This document shows, piece by piece, positions 27,849-35,971 of a DNA stretch of 64,000 nucleotides. The translations under genes were made by a program, and so were the position numbers. The stretch's first letter is position 1. Each line of letters begins with the position of its first letter. The stretch is taken from assembly GCF_013366375.1 (NCBI RefSeq), contig NZ_JABWMJ010000001.1:558001-622000 (forward strand), read 5' to 3'. Origin of the DNA: Rhizobacter koreensis (GTDB lineage Bacteria; Pseudomonadota; Gammaproteobacteria; Burkholderiales; Burkholderiaceae_C). The notes below the pieces were generated by a model, which had not been told where the DNA came from, ran no database searches, and worked only from the letters and a program-made list of their open reading frames with translations.

Positions 27849-27876
27849 CAAAAAAGAAAGAGGGCTGGTGCCCTCT
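27849..27876 (-). terminator. Rho-independent terminator of the large lipoprotein gene
   Basis: On the minus strand AGAGGGC-ACCA-GCCCTCT forms a 7-bp stem with a 4-base loop, followed at once by TTCTTTTTT. It lies 24 bases past the stop of the lipoprotein gene at 27900. Confidence 0.85.
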
Positions 27877-27899
27877 CTCTTCACATGCGGCCGGTTCGC

Positions 27900-29945
27900 T
27901 CAGGGCAGCCGGTACGCGTTCGCGTGCACGTTGAACACGCGCCCGGTGCGGTCGTTGACCGACATCTGCACGCCGGTCAGGTAGTCGTTCGCGGCGAAGT
28001 TCGAGCCGTTGCAATGCTGATCGGCAGCGGTCGCCGGGCTGCACGTGACCGCCACGCTGCGCGCCGTCGACGCCACGCTGACCGCGTCGTTGAACGATTG
28101 TTGTGCCGTCCCGATCACGCGAACCCCGAACAGCTGGACCTGGGTCGGTGCGAGCGCACCGGTGGGCACCTCCCAGCTCACCGGATAGGCCTGGCTGGTG
28201 GGCATCGGCACCGAGCCGTCGGCGTTGGCCCCGCTCGTCAGCGCGTTGAGGGTGGCGCTCGTGAAGCGCGGCAGCGGCGTCGCTTTCAGTTCCGCGATGG
28301 TCAGCGCGCGGGCGCGCGTCCGATAGGTCTGGCGCGCGGCCTCGACGGTCGGGTTGGAGGCGAGGTAGTAGCGGAAGGTCCACACCGCCTGTTGAGGGAT
28401 GACGGCAATCTCAGGGTCGGTCAGCTGCTGCGGCGAGAAATAGACGGCGGTGTCGCGTGTGGCGGGCGAGCCGGCGGTGCCGGCGTTCTCGTAGCTCGAC
28501 GCGATCCGCACCACCGAGGTGCCGCTCAGCGAACCGTCGGCGCGCACCAGCGTCAGGAAGCTGCTGCCGGCGCTCGGCCTGAGCGTGAGCGTTTCGCCGT
28601 TCGGCGCGTCGACCACCACGCGATCGAAGATCGGCACTCCGTTCGATGTCGTCGTGTTCGTGATGGTCATCGTGTAGCCGCTGCTGTAGTAGTTGAACGC
28701 CGACTGGTTCAGGGTCGGGAACGTGCGGTATTGATGGAACGCGTTGACCGCGCCGTTGTACTGGTACTGGTTGCCGATCAGCTTCAGCTTGCCGTTCTCG
28801 TTGCGCACGACGAAGGTGTCGAAGACCTGGGCGCCGTCGCTGGTGACCGAGCGCAGGCCGACCACGATGTCGCCGTTGCCGCGCGTGAACTCGTAGCTGC
28901 CCTGATCGAATCTCAGGTTGGTCGTGTTGTCGGGGAAAAGCGAGGAGAACGAACCGCTCGACGAGACGGCGCCGCCGTTGCCGCGATAGGTGGTGGGATC
29001 GTCGCCGACGAACAGCGTGCGGCACGCCGGCGCGCTGACCGACGCCGCAGTCGTGCCGCTGACGCGCGTGGCCGTCGGCAACGCGTAGCACGCGTTCATT
29101 CGTGTGGTGAGGTCTTCGATCAGCGTCGCGATGCCGACCGGCGGCAGGCTGGGCGTCGGGATCGGCGTGTTGATCACGGCCGAGTTGTTGGCCTTGATCG
29201 TCGCCAGCGACTGCTCGCTGCTGAACGTGATGCGCGGTGCCGGTGCATCGCCGCTCGCCTTCATGCTGATGTCGATGTTGGCCGACGCCGCACCCGTCGG
29301 CGTGATGGTCACGAGCAGTGCGTCGATCAGCTGGTCGTAGCCCGCGCTGCCGATCGTGAACGGCGTCCTGAACGGGTCGATCGACGTGGTGTTGGTGGCC
29401 GCGAGCACCGGCGCGAGCAGTTCCTTGATCTCGCCGGTCTTGGCGGCGAGCGTGCTGCCGTCGACGGTCGCGCTGCCGGCCTTCACCTCGTCGGGCAGCC
29501 TGGTCGGCTGACCCGACGGGCTGACGCGCGCGGCGACGAGCGTCGTCACCGGCGTCACGTTGACATGCGTGGTGCCGGGCGGCGCGGCATCGACGAGGCT
29601 CACCAGCGACTCGGTCTCGCCGACCGCGCTCTGCCGCGTCGCGATGATCACGAACGGCGCCTTCGCGCCCTCTGCGAGCGTGACCTGCCAGGTGCCGTCG
29701 CGGCCGACTGGCGCACTGGTGCCGGCGACGCTGCCGTCGGCCGCGTGCACGCGAACCACGGCGTCGGTGAACGCGGCCCCGGTCGCGGCGACGCCGCTCA
29801 GCGTACGCGGCTGCGTGGGGTTGGGCTGATCGCCGCCGTTGTCGTCATCGTCGTCGCCATTGCCGCCGCACGCGACCAGCGCCGCCGTCACGACCGCCAG
29901 GCCGATCGGCAGCCAGCGCCGCCCCATCCGAGAAAGAAAATCCAT
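27900..29945 (-). CDS. Large surface lipoprotein of unknown function
   Basis: 681 residues. Signal peptide with lipobox LVAC (C26), then an acidic, Gly/Asp-rich spacer (GDDDDD) and a beta-rich module starting 'RTLSGVAATGAAFTDAVVRVHAADGSV', which looks like a carboxypeptidase-regulatory/Ig-like repeat seen in Burkholderiales lipoproteins. The rest is Thr/Ser/Asn-rich with many beta strands. No catalytic motif was seen. Start at the ATG of MDFLSRMGRRW, which gives the signal peptide. It has its own terminator and is divergent from the FMN reductase gene. Confidence 0.7.
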   Translation of the reverse strand: MDFLSRMGRRWLPIGLAVVTAALVACGGNGDDDDDNGGDQPNPTQPRTLSGVAATGAAFTDAVVRVHAADGSVAGTSAPVGRDGTWQVTLAEGAKAPFVIIATRQSAVGETESLVSLVDAAPPGTTHVNVTPVTTLVAARVSPSGQPTRLPDEVKAGSATVDGSTLAAKTGEIKELLAPVLAATNTTSIDPFRTPFTIGSAGYDQLIDALLVTITPTGAASANIDISMKASGDAPAPRITFSSEQSLATIKANNSAVINTPIPTPSLPPVGIATLIEDLTTRMNACYALPTATRVSGTTAASVSAPACRTLFVGDDPTTYRGNGGAVSSSGSFSSLFPDNTTNLRFDQGSYEFTRGNGDIVVGLRSVTSDGAQVFDTFVVRNENGKLKLIGNQYQYNGAVNAFHQYRTFPTLNQSAFNYYSSGYTMTITNTTTSNGVPIFDRVVVDAPNGETLTLRPSAGSSFLTLVRADGSLSGTSVVRIASSYENAGTAGSPATRDTAVYFSPQQLTDPEIAVIPQQAVWTFRYYLASNPTVEAARQTYRTRARALTIAELKATPLPRFTSATLNALTSGANADGSVPMPTSQAYPVSWEVPTGALAPTQVQLFGVRVIGTAQQSFNDAVSVASTARSVAVTCSPATAADQHCNGSNFAANDYLTGVQMSVNDRTGRVFNVHANAYRLP

Positions 29946-30090
29946 GTCGTCCTCCGTAGTCCGCGCGCCGAACCGCTCGGCGCGCGTGAGGACGTGGAAG
30001 GTAGGAGGCGAGCCGCGCGGCGTCGTCATCTCGATGACGGAGGTGCCGACGGCGGATGATCGGGGCCACCCCCACGCAAAGGAGTTCCCG

Positions 30091-30681
30091 ATGGCCGACC
30101 GCATCCTCGTCTTCTACGGCTCGTACCGGTCCGACCGGGCGGGCATCCGCCTGGCCGACTATCTGGTCGCGGGCCTTGCCGCCCGCGGTGCCGACGTCGA
30201 GCTGATCGATGCCAAGGCGATCGGCCTGCCGATGCTCGACCGCATGTACAAGGAATACCCGTCCGGCGAAGCGCCTGCCGCGTTGGAGACGCTGGCGCAG
30301 AAGATCCGCGGCGCCGATGCGTTCGTCTTCGTGACCGGCGAATACAACTGGGGCCCGCAGCCGGGCCTGAAGAACCTGACCGACCACTTCCTCGAGGAAT
30401 TCTTCTGGCGGCCGGCGGCGATCGCGAGCTACTCCGCGGGCCGCTTCTCCGGTGTGCGCTCGGGCACGGCCTGGCACTCGATCCTCTCGGAGATGGGCAT
30501 GGTCGTGGTGTCGAGCACGCTTGCGGTCGGCACCATCTCGCAGTCGCTGGACGCCGACGCCCGGCCGATCGGCGCCGGCGGCGCGGCCCTCGACCGCGCG
30601 TTCCCGCGCTTTGCCGACGACCTGGCGTGGTGGACCGAGGCGGCGCGCGAGCAGAAGGCGCGCAAGGCACCGCCGTATTGA
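30091..30681 (+). CDS. NADPH-dependent FMN reductase (flavodoxin-like)
   Basis: 196 residues, flavodoxin fold. FYGSYRSDRAGIRLADYLV makes the FMN phosphate loop, and VTGEYNWGPQPGLKNLTDH matches the 'PEYN.s.pg.LKNaiD' signature of the family. Cytoplasmic flavin/quinone reductase. AAAGGAG ribosome site 6 bases before ATG 30091. Followed by a GST, which suggests a xenobiotic or quinone detoxification theme. Confidence 0.88.
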   Translation: MADRILVFYGSYRSDRAGIRLADYLVAGLAARGADVELIDAKAIGLPMLDRMYKEYPSGEAPAALETLAQKIRGADAFVFVTGEYNWGPQPGLKNLTDHFLEEFFWRPAAIASYSAGRFSGVRSGTAWHSILSEMGMVVVSSTLAVGTISQSLDADARPIGAGGAALDRAFPRFADDLAWWTEAAREQKARKAPPY

Positions 30682-30820
30682 GCCTGCCATGACGCCGTCG
30701 TGCCTGCAGCGCCGCGCCGACGAGGCCGTGCGGCCTGCGCCGCCACTGCGCGCGCGAGGCGGCACGCCTCGCGCCACGACGCTATAACGCCGGACTTCTT
30801 CAGACCCGCGAGGACCCGCG

Positions 30821-31531
30821 ATGCCCGATCTCTCCGACCTGCCCGTCACGCGCAAGTGGCCGGCGCGACATCCGGAGCGCCTGCAGCTCTATTCGCTGCC
30901 GACGCCGAACGGCGTCAAGGCGTCGATCATGCTCGAGGAGACCGGCTTGCCGTACGAGCCGCACCGCGTCGCGTTCGACACCAACGACCAGATGACGCCG
31001 GAGTTCCTGTCGATCAGCCCGAACAACAAGATCCCCGCGATCGTCGACCCCGACGGCCCGGGCGGCAAGCCGCTCGCGCTGTTCGAGTCGGGCGCGATCC
31101 TGATCTACCTGGCCGACAAGACGGGCCGCTTCATGCCGGCCGACCCGGCGCTGCGCTACCAGACCATCCAGTGGCTGATGTTCCAGATGGGCGGCATCGG
31201 ACCGATGTTCGGGCAGCTCGGCTTCTTCCACAAGTTCGCCGGCAAGGACTACGAAGACAAGCGGCCGCGCGACCGCTACGTGGCGGAAAGCAAGCGCCTG
31301 CTCGGCGTGCTCGACCGCCATCTGGAAGGCCGTGCCTGGATCATGGGCGACGAGTACACCATCGCCGACATCGCGACCTTCCCGTGGGTGCGCAACCTGG
31401 TCGGCTTCTACGGTGCCGGCGAGCTGGTCGGCTTCGATGCGTTCGGCAACGTCGCCCGCGTGCTCGCGAGCTTCGTCGCGCGGCCCGCCGTCGAGCGTGG
31501 TCTGACCATTCCGGCGGCGCCGGGTGCGTGA
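30821..31531 (+). CDS. Glutathione S-transferase, nu-class-like
   Basis: 236 residues. N-terminal thioredoxin-like half with LYSLPTPNGVKASIMLEETGLPYE (the TPNG motif of YghU/YfcG-type GSTs) and FESGAILIYLAD (GSH-binding Glu-Ser); C-terminal helical half with MGDEYTIADIATFPW. Nu-class enzymes act as disulfide-bond reductases using glutathione. Its stop overlaps the start of the MFS gene. Confidence 0.88.
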   Translation: MPDLSDLPVTRKWPARHPERLQLYSLPTPNGVKASIMLEETGLPYEPHRVAFDTNDQMTPEFLSISPNNKIPAIVDPDGPGGKPLALFESGAILIYLADKTGRFMPADPALRYQTIQWLMFQMGGIGPMFGQLGFFHKFAGKDYEDKRPRDRYVAESKRLLGVLDRHLEGRAWIMGDEYTIADIATFPWVRNLVGFYGAGELVGFDAFGNVARVLASFVARPAVERGLTIPAAPGA

Positions 31532-32717
31532 GGCCGCCGCTGCGGCGGCGACCGCCGGCGGGCCGACGCTGACGCGCGGCCTCGTCGCGCTGTTCGCGTT
31601 CTGCTGCGGCGCGATCGTCGCCAACCTCTACTACGCGCAGCCGATCGTCGCGCTGATCGCCGCCGACATCGGCCTCGCGCCGCACGCCGCGGGGCTGATC
31701 GTCTCGCTCACCCAGATCGGCTACGCGCTCGGCCTCTTCTTCCTGGTGCCGCTCGGCGACCGGCTCGAGAACCGGCGCCTGATGATCGCGACCACCGCGG
31801 TCTGCGTGGCCGCGCTCGCGGCGATCAGCGTGGCCGCCCGGCCGCCGGTGTTCCTGGCGTGCGCGCTGCTCGTCGGCATCGGCTCGGTCTCGGTGCAGAT
31901 GATGATCCCGCTCGCCGCCAACCTGGCGCCGGAGGCGTCGCGCGGCCGCATCGTCGGCAGCATCATGGGCGGCCTGCTCGCCGGCATCATGCTGGCACGG
32001 CCGCTCTCGAGCGCGGTCGCCGACGCGTTCGGCTGGCGTGCGGTGTTCGGCAGCGCCGCTGTCGTCGCGCTCGCCATCGTCGGCGTGATGGCCTGGACCA
32101 TGCCCACCCACGAGCCGGCGCATCGCGCGAGCTACGGGGCGCTGCTGCGCTCGCTCGGCAGCCTGCTGCGCAGCCAGCCGGTGCTGCGCGAGCGCGCGTT
32201 CGCGCAGGGCTGCATGTTCGCGTCGTTCACGCTGTTCTGGACCGCCGCGCCGCTCGAGCTGATGCGCAGCCACGGCTTCACGCAGTTGCAGATCGCGGGC
32301 TTCGCGCTGGTCGGCGCCATCGGCGCGATCGCCGCGCCCATCGGCGGACGCCTCGCCGACGCCGGCCACGTGCGCGGCGCGACGCTCGGCGCGCTCGGCG
32401 CGGGCCTCGCCTGCTACGCCGCGGGGTTCGTGCCAGGCTGGGGCTTCGCGGGCCTGCTGGTGATCGCGGTCGTGCTCGACTTCTGCGTGCAGATCAACAT
32501 GGTCGTCGGCCAGCGCGAGATCTACGCGCTCGACCCGGCGAGCCGCAGCCGCATCAACGCGCTCTACATGACGAGCATCTTCGTCGGCGGGTCGATCGGC
32601 GCCGTGCTGGCGAGCGTGGTGTACGAGAACGGCGGCTGGCACGCGGCCGCGACCGTCGCGGCGCTGTTTCCGGCGGTGGCGCTGGTTCGGTTCCTCGTGG
32701 CGGCGCGCCGGCGTTGA
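31524..32717 (+). CDS. MFS transporter
   Basis: About 397 residues with 12 predicted membrane segments. Typical features include ANLYYAQPIVALIAADIGL in the first helix region, the loop-2/3 motif PLGDRLENRR (MFS motif A form) and GRIVGSIMGGLLAGIMLARPLSS. It starts with GTG at 31524 inside the end of the GST gene (8-base overlap), with another GTG at 31528 out of frame. Probably an exporter, co-expressed with the GST; substrate unknown. Confidence 0.85.
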   Translation: MREAAAAAATAGGPTLTRGLVALFAFCCGAIVANLYYAQPIVALIAADIGLAPHAAGLIVSLTQIGYALGLFFLVPLGDRLENRRLMIATTAVCVAALAAISVAARPPVFLACALLVGIGSVSVQMMIPLAANLAPEASRGRIVGSIMGGLLAGIMLARPLSSAVADAFGWRAVFGSAAVVALAIVGVMAWTMPTHEPAHRASYGALLRSLGSLLRSQPVLRERAFAQGCMFASFTLFWTAAPLELMRSHGFTQLQIAGFALVGAIGAIAAPIGGRLADAGHVRGATLGALGAGLACYAAGFVPGWGFAGLLVIAVVLDFCVQINMVVGQREIYALDPASRSRINALYMTSIFVGGSIGAVLASVVYENGGWHAAATVAALFPAVALVRFLVAARRR

Positions 32718-33026
32718 AAGGTCGGACCCGACGCGGGGGCGCCGCTCGCGTTTCACGGCGTCGGACAGGCGCCCACAACGCAGCGCCCGCTCCTGCGGTC
32801 GCTGGCTGACCGTCGCGCACCCGGCGGCAGCTGCCTCGATCGCAGACGGCACACCCCCCGCTGACGTCCATGACGCCGACGCGGGCACCCGGCGGCGAGG
32901 CTCCGCGGCTCCGTTAAGGTCGCGGGCGCGCCAGCCGGCCAACTCAGCCGGAACGACGGCGCCGACGCCGCGGCGGCCGCGCACCCGTTGCAGTCGTCGC
33001 GATTCGAACCCCGCTGGAGACCCGCC
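32718..33026. other. Intergenic stretch, no gene seen
   Basis: About 309 bases between the MFS gene and the DUF1428 gene. No credible ORF or terminator with T-tract. A short tRNA T-arm-like string near 32999 does not fold into a tRNA. Confidence 0.5.
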
Positions 33027-33380
33027 ATGCCGTACGTCGACGGATTCGTCATTGCCGTGCCGATCGCCAATCGAGAGGCCTATCGCCAGATGGCCGAGAC
33101 CGCGGCCGACGTGTTCATGGCGCATGGCGCCCTGAACGTCGTCGAGTGCTGGGGCGACGACGTGCCGCCGGGCAAGGTGACGTCGTTCCCGCTGGCGGTG
33201 CAGTGCAGGGACGACGAGGCGGTGGTGTTCTCGTGGATCACCTGGCCTTCGCGCGCGGCGCGCGACGAAGGCATGAAGAACTCGATGGCCGATCCGCGCA
33301 TGCAGATGGGCACCGAGTCGATGCCGTTCGACGGCAAGCGGATGATCTTCGGCGGCTTCGACGTGATCGTCAGCCGCTGA
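33027..33380 (+). CDS. DUF1428 family protein (YbaA-like)
   Basis: 117 residues. Matches the YbaA/DUF1428 pattern: YVDGFVIAVPIANREAYRQMA, VVECWGDDVPPGKVTSFPLAVQ, VFSWITWPSRAARDEGM and the C-terminal MPFDGKRMIFGGFDVIV. A ferredoxin-like (ABM-type dimeric barrel) small protein; function unknown. Start ATG at 33027. Confidence 0.9.
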   Translation: MPYVDGFVIAVPIANREAYRQMAETAADVFMAHGALNVVECWGDDVPPGKVTSFPLAVQCRDDEAVVFSWITWPSRAARDEGMKNSMADPRMQMGTESMPFDGKRMIFGGFDVIVSR

Positions 33381-33395
33381 GCCGTCGAGTCGCGC

Positions 33396-34727
33396 TCAGC
33401 GCGACCCGAACATCATCTGCCGTGCGAGCGCCGACTTCAGCGGCTTGACCGCGTCGAGCGCCGCGATGCCGAGGCCGCGCGCGGTGGCCGCGCCGGGCAG
33501 CTGCCAGGTGAAGGTGCGCGCCAGGAAGTCGGTCGTCGCGATCATGGCCCAGCGGTCGGGGGCGCGCTGCCACTCGAGGCGCGCGAGCACCGCGCCGACG
33601 TCGCCGTCGGACCGGTCGGCGAGCCCGCGCACCAGCACGAACGCATCGCGCAGGCCGAGGTTGAGACCCTGGCCGGCGACCGGATGCAGGGTCTGCGCCG
33701 CGTTGCCGATGCGCACGGTGCGGCCGTCGACCAGCGTGCGTTCGGCCGAGAGGCCGAGCGGAAAGCGCTTCAGCGGCGAAAGGCTCGCGATCCGCGGCGT
33801 GCGCGGGTGGAAGATGGTGTTCAGCACCACCGCGCGCTGCGCGTCGCCGAGGTCCTGCACCGGATCGTCGTCGGCCGGCACGCACCACACGAGCCCGGCG
33901 CGGCCGTCCTTGAGCGGCAGCAGCGCGGCCGGGCCGTGGCGCGTGAAGCGCTCGTACGCGGTGCCGCCGATCGGCGTCGCGCCGTCGAACGTCGCCTGGC
34001 CGACCCACGCGACCTGACGGTAGTCGCGGCGCAGGGCAGGCTTTCTGTCGCCGACGACGACGCTCGGTGCGCGCTCGGCCTGGAACACGCCGCCCTCGGC
34101 GACCACCGCGAGGTCGAAGCGGTCGGCGATGCCGGCGTCGACCTCGACCGCGCCGCCGGCGACGTTCTTGATCGCGGCGACCGGCGTGCCGAAACGCGTG
34201 ACGAGCCGCCGCGGGTCGGCGGCGGCGCGCTCGAGCCACGCGCGCTGCAGCGGTGCGACGAGCGCGCCGTAGCTCAGCACCGCGCCGAGCATCGGCACCG
34301 CCTCGTCGAGCGCGCCGATCGTGAGCTCGGGCTCGGCGGCAAGGCGTCCGGGCAGCCACGTCGCGAGCGACGGTGCCTGCTGCGACACGTGCACCTGCAG
34401 GATCGGCTGCGCCGTTTCGCCGGCCCACGCGCCGAGCCGCTGCAGCAGCTGCACGCTGCCGAGCGACAGCGCGAGGGTGCGCGGGTCGCCCGCGACGTCG
34501 CGGTCGAGCGGTCGCGCGTCGAACAGCGTGACCTCGGCGTGCGGCAGCGTCCCGGCGGCGTGCAGCGCGAGCGCGAGGCCGACCGGCCCGGCCCCGATCA
34601 CCGCGATGCGCAGCGACCCGGCCGTGCGAGCGGCACCGGCCGCGGCGGCCGGCTCGCGTTCCGCGGCGCCGGCGTCGGCGGCAGCGCTCGCAGCCGGTTC
34701 ATCGGGCGTCGGTGTGGAAGGGTTCAT
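33396..34727 (-). CDS. UbiH/Coq6-family FAD monooxygenase
   Basis: 443 residues. After a ~35-residue Ala/Glu-rich leader, the FAD-binding IAVIGAGPVGLALALHA leads into the fold, with RTLALSLGSVQLLQRLG and the ribityl-binding 'IGNAAQTLHPVAGQGLNLGLRDAF', which is the UbiH/VisC signature. It likely hydroxylates a ubiquinone precursor ring. The usual DG motif appears as 'VVAEGG', a mild deviation. Only 15 bases separate it from the convergent DUF1428 gene. The position hydroxylated cannot be assigned. Confidence 0.85.
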   Translation of the reverse strand: MNPSTPTPDEPAASAAADAGAAEREPAAAAGAARTAGSLRIAVIGAGPVGLALALHAAGTLPHAEVTLFDARPLDRDVAGDPRTLALSLGSVQLLQRLGAWAGETAQPILQVHVSQQAPSLATWLPGRLAAEPELTIGALDEAVPMLGAVLSYGALVAPLQRAWLERAAADPRRLVTRFGTPVAAIKNVAGGAVEVDAGIADRFDLAVVAEGGVFQAERAPSVVVGDRKPALRRDYRQVAWVGQATFDGATPIGGTAYERFTRHGPAALLPLKDGRAGLVWCVPADDDPVQDLGDAQRAVVLNTIFHPRTPRIASLSPLKRFPLGLSAERTLVDGRTVRIGNAAQTLHPVAGQGLNLGLRDAFVLVRGLADRSDGDVGAVLARLEWQRAPDRWAMIATTDFLARTFTWQLPGAATARGLGIAALDAVKPLKSALARQMMFGSR

Positions 34728-34770
34728 TCGAACGGCGTTCTCGGCTGGGCAGGCGCGGCAGGGCCGGCCT

Positions 34771-34776
34771 TATTAT
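34771..34776 (+). promoter_or_regulatory. Candidate -10 element (TATTAT)
   Basis: An AT-only hexamer within CTTATTATTTGC stands out in the GC-rich 91-base divergent region before the SPFH operon, 43 bases before the ATG at 34819. No good -35 was seen at the matching distance. Confidence 0.3.
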
Positions 34777-34818
34777 TTGCCGCGACCGGTCCGGGTCGGC
34801 TTCACGCGGGAGAACGCC

Positions 34819-35877
34819 ATGGCGATGATGGATTTCATCAAGAAGCAGTTCATCGACGTCATCGAGTGGACCGAGGACTCGGACGGCGTGCTGGCGTGGC
34901 GGTTCCCGATGGAAGACCGCGAGATCCAGAACGGCGGCTCGCTCACCGTGCGCGAGTCGCAGATGGCGATGTTCGTCAACGAGGGCAAGGTCGCCGACGT
35001 GTTCGGCCCCGGTCGCTACGTGCTGAACACGCGCACGCTGCCGATCCTCACCTACCTGCAGAACTGGGACAAGTTCTTCCAGAGCCCGTTCAAGAGCGAC
35101 GTCTACTTCTTCAGCACGCGCCAGCAGGTCGACCAGCGCTGGGGCACCAGCCAGCCGGTGACGATCCGCGACAAGGACTTCGGCGCGGTGCGGCTGCGCG
35201 CGTTCGGCAACTACAGCTATCGCGTCGCCGACCCCGGGCGCTTCCACACCGAGATCTCGGGCACGCGCGAGCGCTACACCGTCGCCGACCTCGACGGCCA
35301 GCTGCGCGGGCTCATGCTGCAGCACATCTCGGACGCGGTCGCGTCGAGCGGCGTGCCGTTCCTCGACCTCGCCGCCAACCAGGTCGAGTTCGCGAAGGCG
35401 CTGCAGGCGGCGACCGCGCCGGCGTTCGAGCAGATCGGTCTCAAGCTCGAGATGGTGACGATGCAGAACGTGTCGCTGCCGCCCGAGCTGCAGAAGATTC
35501 TCGACCAGCGCATCGGCATGCAGATGGTCGGCGACACCGCGCGCTTCATGCAGTACCAGACCGCGCAGTCGATCCCGGCGCTCGCCGCCGGTGCCGCCGA
35601 CGGCGGCGGTGGCGGCGTGGTCGACAGCGCGGTCGGGCTCGGCGCCGGCGTCGCGCTCGGCCAGGTGATGGCGAACCAGCTCAGCCAGGGCCTGGCGGCC
35701 AACGCGCCGGGGGCGCCGGCGGCCGCCGCAGCGGCGGACGCGCCGGCGCCCGCAGGCATCCGGCCGGACGAGGTGATGGCGACGATCGAGCGCCTCGCGG
35801 ACCTCAAGCAGAAGGGCATCCTCACCACCGAGGAGTTCGATGCCAAGAAGGCCGAGCTGCTGAAGAAGCTGGTCTGA
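34819..35877 (+). CDS. SPFH-domain protein with C-terminal SHOCT motif
   Basis: 352 residues. N-terminal 'virion core/YdjI-type' SPFH (band-7) domain: VIEWTEDSDGVLAWRFPMEDREI, ESQMAMFVNEGKVADVFGPGRYVL, then a coiled region with LPPELQKILDQRIGMQMVGD. A Gly/Ala linker (~255-320) leads to 'MATIERLADLKQKGILTTEEFDAKKAELLKKL', a SHOCT-type helical hairpin. Such proteins scaffold membrane microdomains. It is first in an operon with DUF4178, DUF350, aminopropyltransferase and amine oxidase genes. Confidence 0.9.
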   Translation: MAMMDFIKKQFIDVIEWTEDSDGVLAWRFPMEDREIQNGGSLTVRESQMAMFVNEGKVADVFGPGRYVLNTRTLPILTYLQNWDKFFQSPFKSDVYFFSTRQQVDQRWGTSQPVTIRDKDFGAVRLRAFGNYSYRVADPGRFHTEISGTRERYTVADLDGQLRGLMLQHISDAVASSGVPFLDLAANQVEFAKALQAATAPAFEQIGLKLEMVTMQNVSLPPELQKILDQRIGMQMVGDTARFMQYQTAQSIPALAAGAADGGGGGVVDSAVGLGAGVALGQVMANQLSQGLAANAPGAPAAAAAADAPAPAGIRPDEVMATIERLADLKQKGILTTEEFDAKKAELLKKLV

Positions 35878-35971
35878 CCGTTCCGGCCGCGCGTGCCCCC
35901 CGCGTTCCGATGACGCGCGTCCGTCCCGGCCCGCCGCGTACCCGCGGCGCACCGGCTTCGCGGAGCGCGCG

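Noticed and set aside
32997..33012. String resembling a tRNA T-arm on the minus strand (GGGTTCGAATCG)
   Set aside because: The flanking bases do not form the T-stem, acceptor stem or anticodon arm.
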